Below are positions 1-5,883 of a stretch of DNA of 6,882 bases, one piece after another (within the stretch, counting starts at the first letter, position 1; each line of letters begins with the position of its first letter). The translations under genes were made by a program, and so were the position numbers. This DNA is from Enterobacteriaceae bacterium UBA3516 (GTDB lineage: Bacteria; Pseudomonadota; Gammaproteobacteria; Enterobacterales; Enterobacteriaceae), in assembly GCA_002377245.1 (NCBI GenBank), contig DFPL01000263.1:1-6882 (forward strand), in the 5' to 3' direction. The notes under the pieces are model-generated. The model did no database searches. It saw only the letters and a list, made by a program, of their open reading frames with translations, and had not been told where the DNA came from.

Positions 1-82
1 CCCTAACCCTCTCCCTCAAGGGAGAGGGGACCGACTGTGCTCGCATTATTTGCGGGGATTCCTCAGCCCTAAAGGTGAGGGC
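1..82. repeat. REP-like enterobacterial palindromic repeat downstream of aaeR
   Basis: Two stem-loops are visible. The first is a perfect 10-bp inverted repeat, CCCTCTCCCT at 7-16 and AGGGAGAGGG at 19-28. The second, at 61-80, pairs CCTCA with TGAGG around an inner CCT/AGG. The outer ends CCCTAACC (1-8) and GGTGAGGG (74-81) are inverted matches at 7 of 8 positions, so most of the unit appears to be here, although it may continue beyond the left edge. Dispersed palindromes of this CCCTCACCC...GGGAGAGGG type are common between genes in Citrobacter, Klebsiella and Enterobacter. A smaller CGCA/TGCG hairpin lies at 42-54. There is no T-tract on the aaeR strand, so it is not a classical intrinsic terminator, but it could stabilise the 3' end of the aaeR message. 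It ends one base before the aaeR stop codon. Confidence 0.7.
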
Positions 83-83
83 A

Positions 84-1007
84 TTACAGCCCACGCCCCT
101 GCATTCCCTGATAAATTTTCGCCACTTCAACAAAATATTCCGTCAGATAGTTGATACAGACCTGAACCTTCAACGGTAATTTGTCTTTTTGCGTATACAG
201 CGCCCATACCGGACGGGGATCGGACTGGTAGCGGGTAAACAGGATCTCCAGATTGCCGTTGTTGATCTCGTCGATCACCCACATTAGCGGCACATAGGCG
301 ATACCGGCTCCGGCGGTCAACCAGCGCGAAAGCGTCATCGGATCGTTGGTGACAAATCGCCCCTGCGGGATCAGCCGCGTAGAAATCCCTTCCGGCGCGA
401 TCAGTTCGAATTCATTATCCGGACGTACGCTGTATTCCAGCCATGAGTGATTGACCAAATCCGCAGGTTTTTCCGGTGTGCCATACTGCGCAAGATAGCT
501 TTTGGCTGCGCATACCACCATCGGCATCGCCCCCAGCCGGCGAGAAAAGAGGCTAGAATCTTGTAATGCCCCGACGCGAATCACCACGTCCAGACCATCA
601 GCAATCAGGTCAGGGGCCGGGATGCCCGTCACCAGGTTTATGGAAAGGCCAGGATACTCTTTCAGCATATCGGCGGTCATTCTGGCGAGAACATTGTGTG
701 CCATGGTTGAAGAACAGCCTATGCGTAGCGTACCGATAGGGGTGTTATTGAATGCATATAATTGTTCATGAACGTCCTGAACTTCAAACAGCATCCGGCG
801 GCAGCCCTGATAGTAGATTTTTCCCGCTTCGGTAAGCCCCAGGCTGCGTGTACTGCGGTTTAGCAGCTTTACCTGAAGTTCATCTTCCAGCTTTGCCACC
901 GTCTGACTGATGGAGGAGACGCTCATGTGAAGCTGCCGTGCCGCTGCGGTGAAAGAGCCTTGCTCAACCACTTTGGCGAATACCGACATTCGTTTTAGTC
1001 GTTCCAT
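84..1007 (-). CDS. aaeR: LysR-type transcriptional activator AaeR of the aromatic acid efflux operon
   Basis: The 307-residue protein reads as AaeR (formerly YhcS) throughout. The N-terminal winged helix-turn-helix covers about residues 1-60, with the recognition-helix stretch SVSSISQTVAKLEDEL at 29-44. The effector-binding domain starts near residue 90 (IGTLRIGCSS) and belongs to the CrgA-like LysR group. In E. coli AaeR senses aromatic carboxylic acids such as p-hydroxybenzoate and activates the divergent aaeXAB genes; the divergent arrangement here fits that. The start at 1007 gives the canonical MERLKRMSVF and has a weak GAGTG ribosome site. The C-terminus ends QGRGL. The E. coli protein, as I remember it, is 309 residues with a different tail, so the end seems remodelled where the repeat at 1-82 begins. 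Its promoter appears to be overlapped by a CRP site. Confidence 0.95.
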   Translation of the reverse strand: MERLKRMSVFAKVVEQGSFTAAARQLHMSVSSISQTVAKLEDELQVKLLNRSTRSLGLTEAGKIYYQGCRRMLFEVQDVHEQLYAFNNTPIGTLRIGCSSTMAHNVLARMTADMLKEYPGLSINLVTGIPAPDLIADGLDVVIRVGALQDSSLFSRRLGAMPMVVCAAKSYLAQYGTPEKPADLVNHSWLEYSVRPDNEFELIAPEGISTRLIPQGRFVTNDPMTLSRWLTAGAGIAYVPLMWVIDEINNGNLEILFTRYQSDPRPVWALYTQKDKLPLKVQVCINYLTEYFVEVAKIYQGMQGRGL

Positions 1008-1022
1008 TATTCACTCTGGCTT

Positions 1023-1044
1023 AAAAGTGATTTAGATCACATTA
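1023..1044. promoter_or_regulatory. Near-consensus CRP (cAMP receptor protein) binding site
   Basis: The core is AGTGA (1026-1030), six bases, then TCACA (1037-1041), inside a 22-bp stretch that matches the CRP consensus closely, including the central TTTAGA and the A-rich and T-rich flanks. The main departure is A instead of T before GTGA. The inner GTGAT-N4-ATCAC could also be read weakly by FNR. The centre, near 1033.5, falls at the inferred transcription start of aaeR and about 50 bp upstream of the inferred aaeX start. From that geometry CRP should repress aaeR directly; the effect on aaeXAB is less clear. Confidence 0.7.
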
Positions 1045-1046
1045 TA
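1041..1046 (-). promoter_or_regulatory. Candidate aaeR -10 box (TATAAT)
   Basis: Read on the minus strand these bases are a perfect TATAAT, 34 nt upstream of the aaeR start codon. Transcription would begin near 1034. No good TTGACA lies at 16-18 bp; CGTAAC at 1064-1069 is the 17-bp position and is weak. The hexamer shares its end with the CRP site at 1023-1044. The start site is inferred. Confidence 0.55.
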
Positions 1047-1049
1047 TAG

Positions 1050-1067
1050 ATAACAGCATAACAGTTA
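1050..1067. promoter_or_regulatory. Tandem ATAACAG repeat, candidate AaeR-binding region
   Basis: ATAACAG occurs at 1050-1056 and again at 1058-1064, an 8-bp period. The block also reads as dyads: TAAC (1051-1054) with GTTA (1064-1067), and TAACAGTTA at 1059-1067. It lies between the two divergent promoters, where LysR regulators usually bind. I do not know the published AaeR site, so assignment to AaeR is inference from position and symmetry only. Confidence 0.3.
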
Positions 1068-1079
1068 CGTTAATATACT
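1050..1079 (+). promoter_or_regulatory. Candidate aaeXAB promoter
   Basis: The -10 candidate is TATACT at 1074-1079 (5 of 6 to consensus). ATAACA at 1050-1055 (4 of 6 to TTGACA) stands 18 bp upstream. A start near 1086 would give a leader of about 100 nt before aaeX. The weak -35 is what one expects of an activator-dependent promoter. The -35 overlaps the ATAACAG repeat and the -10 abuts the 9-bp inverted repeat. Confidence 0.4.
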
Positions 1080-1100
1080 ATTCGCTGAATAATTAACGTA
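1066..1100. repeat. Perfect 9-bp inverted repeat across the aaeX promoter
   Basis: TACGTTAAT at 1066-1074 is the exact reverse complement of ATTAACGTA at 1092-1100, with a 17-bp spacer. The arms are AT-rich and their centres are 26 bp apart, about two and a half helical turns. The left arm overlaps the candidate aaeX -10, and the right arm lies just after the inferred start. It could be a pair of operator half-sites; with this loop and AT content it would be a weak RNA hairpin. The protein that binds it, if any, is unknown. Confidence 0.55.
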
Positions 1101-1184
1101 TCGCTCTCGCCTGGCTTGCTCACTGCTCCGTGGCGGTACGGATAAGAAATATTGTCGCCTGCACTCTCTCTAATCAAGGTCAAC

Positions 1185-1388
1185 ATGAGTCTGTTTCCCG
1201 TTATCGTGGTGTTCGGTCTGTCGTTCCCCCCGATTTTTTTCGAATTACTTTTGTCACTGGCGGTTTTCTGGCTGGTGCGCCGTGTGCTGATCCCGACCGG
1301 GATCTATGATTTTGTCTGGCATCCGGCATTGTTTAATACCGCGCTCTACTGCTGCTTGTTCTATCTGCTGTCGCGCCTGTTTGCTTGA
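1185..1388 (+). CDS. aaeX: AaeX, small membrane protein of the aromatic acid efflux operon (DUF1656)
   Basis: This 67-residue protein reads almost identically to AaeX (YhcR), starting MSLFPVIVVF and ending YLLSRLFA. Two hydrophobic segments, about residues 5-30 and 47-66, flank a short conserved loop with PTGIYDFVWHP, so it is predicted to be an inner-membrane protein with two helices. DUF1656 proteins are regularly encoded beside AaeAB-type pumps, but AaeX is not known to be essential for efflux and its role is unsettled. I chose the ATG at 1185 because AAGGT at 1176-1180 is correctly spaced and the length equals the family's. An in-frame TTG at 1152 would add 11 residues without support. 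It opens the operon, and its stop codon overlaps the ribosome site of aaeA. Confidence 0.93.
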   Translation: MSLFPVIVVFGLSFPPIFFELLLSLAVFWLVRRVLIPTGIYDFVWHPALFNTALYCCLFYLLSRLFA

Positions 1389-1395
1389 GGTAGAA

Positions 1396-2328
1396 GTGAA
1401 AACACTAACAAGAAATCTCTCCCGTACTGCTATCACTGTCGTGCTGGTTATCCTCGCGTTCATCGCTATTTTTCGCGCCTGGGTTTACTACACCGAATCC
1501 CCCTGGACTCGTGATGCCCGCTTTAGCGCCGATGTGGTCGCCATTGCTCCTGACGTCGCCGGTTTAATCACCGCGGTGAATGTTCATGACAACGAACTGG
1601 TTAAAGCAAACCAGGTACTCTTTACTATCGACCAGCCGCGTTATCAAAAAGCGCTGGAAGAGGCCGAAGCTGATGTCTCTTATTACCAGGCACTGGCGAA
1701 CGAAAAACGTCGCGAAGCAGGGCGCCGTAACCAACTGGGTGTTCAGGCCATGTCTCGTGAAGAGATCGATCAGGCGAACAACGTCCTGCAAACCGTTTTG
1801 CATCAATTGGCAAAAGCACAAGCTACCCGTGACCTGGCGAAGCTTGACCTTGAACGGACCGTGATTCGTGCGCCAGCAGACGGGTGGGTCACTAACCTGA
1901 ATGTCTACGCCGGTGAATTCATTACCCGTGGCTCAACGGCAGTGGCGTTGGTCAAACAAAACTCGTTCTACGTTCTGGCCTATCTCGAAGAGACCAAACT
2001 TGAAGGCGTCCGTCCGGGTTATCGCGCTGAAATTACGCCGCTTGGCAGCAACCGTGTGTTGAAAGGAACCGTTGACAGCGTGGCTGCCGGCGTGACCAAT
2101 GCCAGCAGTAGTAGCGACAGTAAAGGTATGGCAACCATCGATTCCAACCTGGAATGGGTTCGTCTGGCGCAGCGCGTGCCGGTACGCATTCATCTCGATG
2201 AGCAGCAAGGCAATCTGTGGCCTGCGGGTACGACCGCAACCGTCGTGATTACCGGTAAAAACGATCGCGATGAAAGTCACGATTCGTTCTTCCGCAAACT
2301 GGCGCATCGCCTGCGTGAGATGGGTTAA
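1396..2328 (+). CDS. aaeA: AaeA, periplasmic adaptor (membrane fusion) subunit of the aromatic acid efflux pump
   Basis: The 310-residue product is a HlyD/EmrA-type membrane fusion protein that links the inner-membrane transporter AaeB to the outside of the cell. Residues 11-30 form a single N-terminal membrane anchor (TAITVVLVILAFIAIF). The first lipoyl half lies around 46-79 (VVAIAPDVAGLITAVNVHDN) and the second around 157-190 (VIRAPADGWVTNLNVYAGEF). Between them, about 81-155, is a charged, Ala/Gln-rich coiled-coil hairpin. A beta-barrel follows to about 290, with the tail SFFRKLAHRLREMG. The start is a GTG at 1396, 7 nt after the aaeX stop, with GAGG at 1387-1390 inside that stop region. 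This gives exactly the length I recall for the E. coli protein; an in-frame ATG at 1306 lies inside aaeX and is rejected. The stop overlaps an ATG of the aaeB frame, indicating coupled translation. Confidence 0.95.
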   Translation: MKTLTRNLSRTAITVVLVILAFIAIFRAWVYYTESPWTRDARFSADVVAIAPDVAGLITAVNVHDNELVKANQVLFTIDQPRYQKALEEAEADVSYYQALANEKRREAGRRNQLGVQAMSREEIDQANNVLQTVLHQLAKAQATRDLAKLDLERTVIRAPADGWVTNLNVYAGEFITRGSTAVALVKQNSFYVLAYLEETKLEGVRPGYRAEITPLGSNRVLKGTVDSVAAGVTNASSSSDSKGMATIDSNLEWVRLAQRVPVRIHLDEQQGNLWPAGTTATVVITGKNDRDESHDSFFRKLAHRLREMG

Positions 2329-2333
2329 TGACC

Positions 2334-4301
2334 ATGGGGCTGTTCTCGATTGCCAGCCAGCATATACGCTTTGCCTTAAAGCTGGCTTGCGCCATTGTTC
2401 TTGCGTTATTTGTTGGCTTTCATTTCCAACTGGAAACGCCGCGCTGGGCAGTGCTGACGGCCGCTATTGTGGCGGCCGGTCCGGCCTTTGCAGCAGGGGG
2501 GGAACCCTGGTCAGGTGCCATTCGCTACCGCGGCATGCTGCGCATTATCGGTACGTTTATTGGCTGTATTGCCGGTTTGGTTATCATCATTGCGATGATC
2601 CGTGCCCCATTACTGATGCTGATGGTCTGTTGCATCTGGGCCGGCTTTTGTACCTGGCTCTCCTCTTTAGTAAGGGTAGAAAACTCCTATGCCTGGGGGC
2701 TCGCAGGCTACACCGCGCTGATTATTGTCATCACCATTCAAAGCGAACCGCTGCTTACCCCGCAGTTTGCGGTTGAGCGTTGCAGTGAAATCGTCATCGG
2801 GATCGTGTGCGCCATTATGGCGGATCTGCTCTTCTCTCCGCGTTCCATCAAAAAAGAGATCGATCGCGAACTGGACAGTCTGCTGGTGGCGCAATATCAA
2901 CTGATGCAGCTTTGCATCAAACATGGCGAACCTGAAGAGGTGGATAAAGCCTGGGGAGCGCTGGTTCGCCGGACGGCGGCGCTGGAAGGGATGCGCAGTA
3001 ATCTGAAGATTGAATCCTCACGTTGGGGAAGGGCGAATCGCCGTCTGAAAGCGATCAATACCCTGTCTTTGACATTGATTACGCAAGCGTGTGAAACCTA
3101 TTTGATCCAGAACACCCGACCGGAGCTGATTACCGGCACGTTCCGCGAGCTGTTCGATGCCCCTGTAGACACCATTCAGGACATCCACAAGCAGTTGAAA
3201 CGCATGCGTCGGGTCATCGCCTGGACGGGCGAACGTGAAACGCCAGTGACCATTTACAGTTGGGTCGGCTCGGCAACACGCTATCTGTTGCTTAAACGCG
3301 GCGTCACCACTAACACCAAAATCAGCGCAACAGAAGATGAGGTGTTACGTCGTGAAGTGGTGGTCAAAGCCGCTTCGGCGGAGGGCCACCATGCCATGAT
3401 CAACTTCTGGCGTACCACGCTCTCATGCGTTTTAGGCACCCTGTTCTGGCTGTGGAGCGGCTGGACATCGGGAAGTGGAACCATGGTGATGATTGCCGTG
3501 GTGACCTCACTGGCGATGCGTTTGCCGAATCCTAAAATGGTCGCGATTGATTTTCTGTTAGGGACGCTGGTGGCATTGCCTTTGGGGGCGCTGTACTTCC
3601 TGGTCATCATCCCATCAACGCAGCAGAGCATGTTGCTGCTATGCATCAGTCTGGCAGTGATGGCTTTCTTTATCGGTATTGAAGTGCAAAAAAGGCGCTT
3701 GGGCTCTCTGGGGGCGCTCGCCAGCACGATTAATATTATTGTGCTGGATAACCCGATGACCTTTCATTTCAGCCAATTTCTCGACAGTGCGCTTGGGCAA
3801 ATTGTCGGCTGTGGTCTGGCACTGATTGTTATTTTACTGGTGCGTGATAATTCGCAGGCACGGACCGGCCGTACGCTTCTCAACCAGTTCGTCTTTGCCG
3901 CTGTCTCAGCGATGACGACCAATACCGCCCGGCGCAAAGAAAACCATCTGCCTGCGTTATATCAGCAACTGTTCCTGTTGCTGAACAAATTTCCGGGCGA
4001 TCTGGCGAAGTTTCGTCTGGCGCTGACCCTCATTATCGCCCATCAACGTTTGCGCGATGCGCCGGTGCCCATTAACGATGATCTTTCTGCTTTTCACCGC
4101 CAGTTGCGACGTACGGCAGACCAAATTATTTCCGCAGGTAGCGACAGCAAGCGACGGCGTTATTTTTCTCAGTTACTGGAAGAGTTGGGCATCTATCAGG
4201 AAAAGCTCTCCTACTGGGATGCGCCACCACAGGTTACCGAACCTGTTAAGCGTTTAACCGGTATGCTGCATAAATACCAACATGCACTGACCACGAGTTA
4301 A
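2334..4301 (+). CDS. aaeB: AaeB, inner-membrane transporter of the aromatic acid efflux pump (ArAE/FUSC family)
   Basis: The 655-residue protein is the export subunit for p-hydroxybenzoate and related aromatic carboxylic acids, proposed in E. coli to act as a metabolic relief valve. The architecture is the duplicated fusaric-acid-resistance fold. About six membrane segments lie in residues 13-165, a charged cytoplasmic region at about 168-355 (starting FSPRSIKKEIDREL), a second membrane block at about 360-503, and a soluble tail at about 505-655 rich in helices. The ATG at 2334 gives MGLFSIASQHIRF, which matches the E. coli start and length. An ATG at 2328, two codons earlier, overlaps the aaeA stop (TAATG) and would give 657 residues; both could use the GAGATGGG at 2317-2324. 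No frameshift or internal stop is seen. A strong terminator follows 8 nt after the stop. Confidence 0.95.
   Translation: MGLFSIASQHIRFALKLACAIVLALFVGFHFQLETPRWAVLTAAIVAAGPAFAAGGEPWSGAIRYRGMLRIIGTFIGCIAGLVIIIAMIRAPLLMLMVCCIWAGFCTWLSSLVRVENSYAWGLAGYTALIIVITIQSEPLLTPQFAVERCSEIVIGIVCAIMADLLFSPRSIKKEIDRELDSLLVAQYQLMQLCIKHGEPEEVDKAWGALVRRTAALEGMRSNLKIESSRWGRANRRLKAINTLSLTLITQACETYLIQNTRPELITGTFRELFDAPVDTIQDIHKQLKRMRRVIAWTGERETPVTIYSWVGSATRYLLLKRGVTTNTKISATEDEVLRREVVVKAASAEGHHAMINFWRTTLSCVLGTLFWLWSGWTSGSGTMVMIAVVTSLAMRLPNPKMVAIDFLLGTLVALPLGALYFLVIIPSTQQSMLLLCISLAVMAFFIGIEVQKRRLGSLGALASTINIIVLDNPMTFHFSQFLDSALGQIVGCGLALIVILLVRDNSQARTGRTLLNQFVFAAVSAMTTNTARRKENHLPALYQQLFLLLNKFPGDLAKFRLALTLIIAHQRLRDAPVPINDDLSAFHRQLRRTADQIISAGSDSKRRRYFSQLLEELGIYQEKLSYWDAPPQVTEPVKRLTGMLHKYQHALTTS
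2882..2889 (+). other. Chi sequence (GCTGGTGG) inside aaeB
   Basis: An exact match to the E. coli RecBCD recombination hotspot octamer on the plus strand. Such octamers are common in enterobacterial coding sequence (Leu-Val codons here), so no special role is implied. Confidence 0.6.
3566..3573 (+). other. Second Chi sequence (GCTGGTGG) inside aaeB
   Basis: Another exact octamer, in the same orientation, 684 bp after the first. It codes for part of TLVAL in the second membrane block of AaeB. Confidence 0.6.
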
Positions 4302-4309
4302 CCCTGAAG

Positions 4310-4335
4310 CCGACGCGCAAAGCGTCGGTTTTTTT
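4310..4335 (+). terminator. Intrinsic terminator of aaeXAB
   Basis: CCGACGC (4310-4316) pairs perfectly with GCGTCGG (4322-4328) around a GCAAA loop and is followed at once by seven T residues (4329-4335). The hairpin starts 9 nt after the aaeB stop. It should end most pump transcripts before the aldehyde dehydrogenase gene. Confidence 0.92.
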
Positions 4336-4373
4336 ATGGCTATACTTTACGGGAGGTTTTTAAATCACCGTTC

Positions 4374-4379
4374 AGGAGG
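4374..4379 (+). promoter_or_regulatory. Perfect Shine-Dalgarno (AGGAGG) that fixes the aldehyde dehydrogenase start
   Basis: AGGAGG lies 4 nt before the ATG at 4384. The same frame is open from an ATG at 4336, but that codon directly follows the terminator T-tract and has no ribosome site, so 4384 is preferred. The 48 bp between terminator and ATG hold a TATACT at 4341-4346 that could be a -10, but its -35 position falls inside the terminator hairpin and matches poorly. Confidence 0.8.
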
Positions 4380-4383
4380 ACAA

Positions 4384-5838
4384 ATGACTACGCAGGCATT
4401 GCAGGATAGTGAACTGTTTCAGACGGGTTACCTGGTGGATGGCGTCTGGAAATCACTGGATACGACATTTGACGTACTGAATCCGGCAACGGGTGACGTG
4501 ATAGCAAAAGTGGCGAAAGCGGGGAAAAAAGAGACCGAAGAGGCCATTGCTGCGGCGACCAAAGCCTTCCCCGCCTGGCGTGCAAAAACCGCCAAAGAGC
4601 GCTCCACGATTCTGTATCGCTGGTACGAATTGATGATTGAGAATAAGCGCTGGCTGGGGCAATTGATGACTACCGAGCAGGGCAAACCGTTGAAAGAAGC
4701 AGAAGGTGAGGTGGAGTATGCCGCCAGCTTTATTCAGTGGTTTGCCGAGCAGGCTAAACGCGCCAACGGTGAAATTATTCCGCCCGTTAAACCCGGTTCT
4801 CGCATTTACGCCACCCGTGAGCCCATTGGGGTGGTGGCGGCGATCACGCCCTGGAATTTCCCGATGGCGATGCTCACCCGTAAACTGGGACCTGCGCTGG
4901 CAGCAGGGTGTACTGGCGTAATTAAACCCGCCAACAATACGCCACTGAGCGCCTTCGCGTTACTGACGCTGGCGAAGAAAGCCGGGGTACCGGATGGTGT
5001 ATTGAACGCGGTAGCCGGGACCACGTCCGAAATTAGCGATGCCATTATGGCAAGCCAGGACGTGCGTAAAATCTCCTTTACCGGCTCCACTGCGGTCGGG
5101 AAAACGCTGATGCGTAATGCTGCTGAAACCATGAAAAAAGTCTCTATGGAACTCGGCGGCAATGCACCTTATATCGTTTTTGAGGATGCAGATCTTGATG
5201 CCGCAGTGAACGGGGCCATTGCCAACAAATTCCGTAATGCCGGGCAGGTCTGCGTGAGCGTCAACCGTTTCTTCATCCATGAGTCGGTCTATGACGCTTT
5301 TACGCAGAAGCTGGCAGAAGCGGTGAATGCGCTGAAAGTCGGTAACGGTCTTGAGGAGGGCGTTGTGGTCGGCCCGCTGATTGAATCTTCCGCTGTTGAT
5401 AAGGTTCGCGAACATGTTGAAGATGCCGTTGCGCATGGTGCAAAAGTGCTGGCGGGCGGAAAAGCGCATTCGCTGGGCGGAAATTTCTGGCAGCCAACGG
5501 TGCTGGGGGATTGCAGCGACGGCATGAAACTTGCCCGTGAAGAGACCTTTGGTCCGGTCGCCGCCTGTTTCCGGTTTACGTCTGAAGATGAAGTGATTCA
5601 GCGTGCTAACGCGACGCCGTTTGGCCTTGCTGCCTACTTCTATACGCAGAATCTGTCGCGGGTCTTCCGTGTTTCACAAGCCATTGAAAGCGGCATGATT
5701 GGCATCAATGAATGTGCTGTCTCAACGGAGCTTGGCCCGTTTGGGGGAGTTAAAGAATCTGGACTCGGACGTGAGGGGTCGGTGCTCGGTTTGGAGGAGT
5801 TTCTCGAGGTTAAAACCCTGCATCTCGGGGGTCTATAA
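4384..5838 (+). CDS. NAD(P)-dependent aldehyde dehydrogenase, probably succinate semialdehyde dehydrogenase (GabD-like)
   Basis: This 484-residue cytoplasmic enzyme is a complete class 3-type aldehyde dehydrogenase, the usual length for GabD. Visible catalytic parts are the oxyanion Asn158 (TPWNFP), cofactor Lys181 (VIKPANN), the Rossmann loop FTGSTAVG (232-239), general base Glu256 (MELGGNAP), nucleophile Cys290 (NAGQVC), and EETFGP (386-391). Residues aligned with the human succinate semialdehyde dehydrogenase carboxylate clamp (Arg213, Arg334, Ser498) are all present as Arg166, Arg284 and Ser447, supporting oxidation of a carboxylated aldehyde such as succinate semialdehyde to succinate. 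Ser292 replaces the second cysteine of the CVC motif seen in human enzyme and GabD. The residue after KPA is Asn, so NAD versus NADP preference is open. It stands between two terminators. Glutarate semialdehyde or an aromatic aldehyde remain alternative substrates. I recall no such gene here in K-12. Confidence 0.85.
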   Translation: MTTQALQDSELFQTGYLVDGVWKSLDTTFDVLNPATGDVIAKVAKAGKKETEEAIAAATKAFPAWRAKTAKERSTILYRWYELMIENKRWLGQLMTTEQGKPLKEAEGEVEYAASFIQWFAEQAKRANGEIIPPVKPGSRIYATREPIGVVAAITPWNFPMAMLTRKLGPALAAGCTGVIKPANNTPLSAFALLTLAKKAGVPDGVLNAVAGTTSEISDAIMASQDVRKISFTGSTAVGKTLMRNAAETMKKVSMELGGNAPYIVFEDADLDAAVNGAIANKFRNAGQVCVSVNRFFIHESVYDAFTQKLAEAVNALKVGNGLEEGVVVGPLIESSAVDKVREHVEDAVAHGAKVLAGGKAHSLGGNFWQPTVLGDCSDGMKLAREETFGPVAACFRFTSEDEVIQRANATPFGLAAYFYTQNLSRVFRVSQAIESGMIGINECAVSTELGPFGGVKESGLGREGSVLGLEEFLEVKTLHLGGL

Positions 5839-5844
5839 GCTTAC

Positions 5845-5867
5845 GGGGCGGGATTACCGCCCCTTTT
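5845..5867 (+). terminator. GC-rich hairpin after the aldehyde dehydrogenase, probable terminator
   Basis: GGGGCGG (5845-5851) pairs perfectly with CCGCCCC (5857-5863) around GATTA, followed by TTTT (5864-5867) and then GG. The stem is very strong but the U-run is short, so some read-through into yhcO is likely. It begins 7 nt after the dehydrogenase stop and ends 16 nt before the yhcO ATG. Confidence 0.75.
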
Positions 5868-5883
5868 GGCAGGATGGCGGACA

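Noticed and set aside
1..28. The 10-bp stem at the left edge as an intrinsic terminator of aaeR
   Set aside because: No U-run follows on the minus strand, and the sequence matches a dispersed repeat type better.
1152..1184. TTG start extending aaeX by 11 residues
   Set aside because: AAGGT at 1176-1180 serves the ATG at 1185, and that start gives the family's usual 67 residues.
2270..2776. 168-codon plus-strand open frame across the aaeA-aaeB junction
   Set aside because: It overlaps two clearly recognised genes in another frame, and its Cys/Arg/His-rich translation has no recognisable domain.
3281..3727. 148-codon minus-strand open frame inside aaeB
   Set aside because: Antisense to the conserved membrane transporter, with no ribosome site or family match that I can see.
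4341..4346. TATACT as a promoter -10 for the aldehyde dehydrogenase
   Set aside because: The -35 position falls in the terminator hairpin without a useful match and the TG extension is one base out of register. It remains only a weak possibility.
4336..4383. ATG start extending the aldehyde dehydrogenase by 16 residues
   Set aside because: It directly follows the terminator T-run with no ribosome site, while AGGAGG precedes the ATG at 4384.
4960..5469. 169-codon minus-strand open frame inside the aldehyde dehydrogenase gene
   Set aside because: It lies opposite a well-supported conserved gene and shows no recognisable family. It is an antisense shadow of GC-rich codons.
4302..5883. A mobile element carrying the aldehyde dehydrogenase
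   Set aside because: No transposase, no flanking direct repeats, no tRNA and no evident compositional break are seen.
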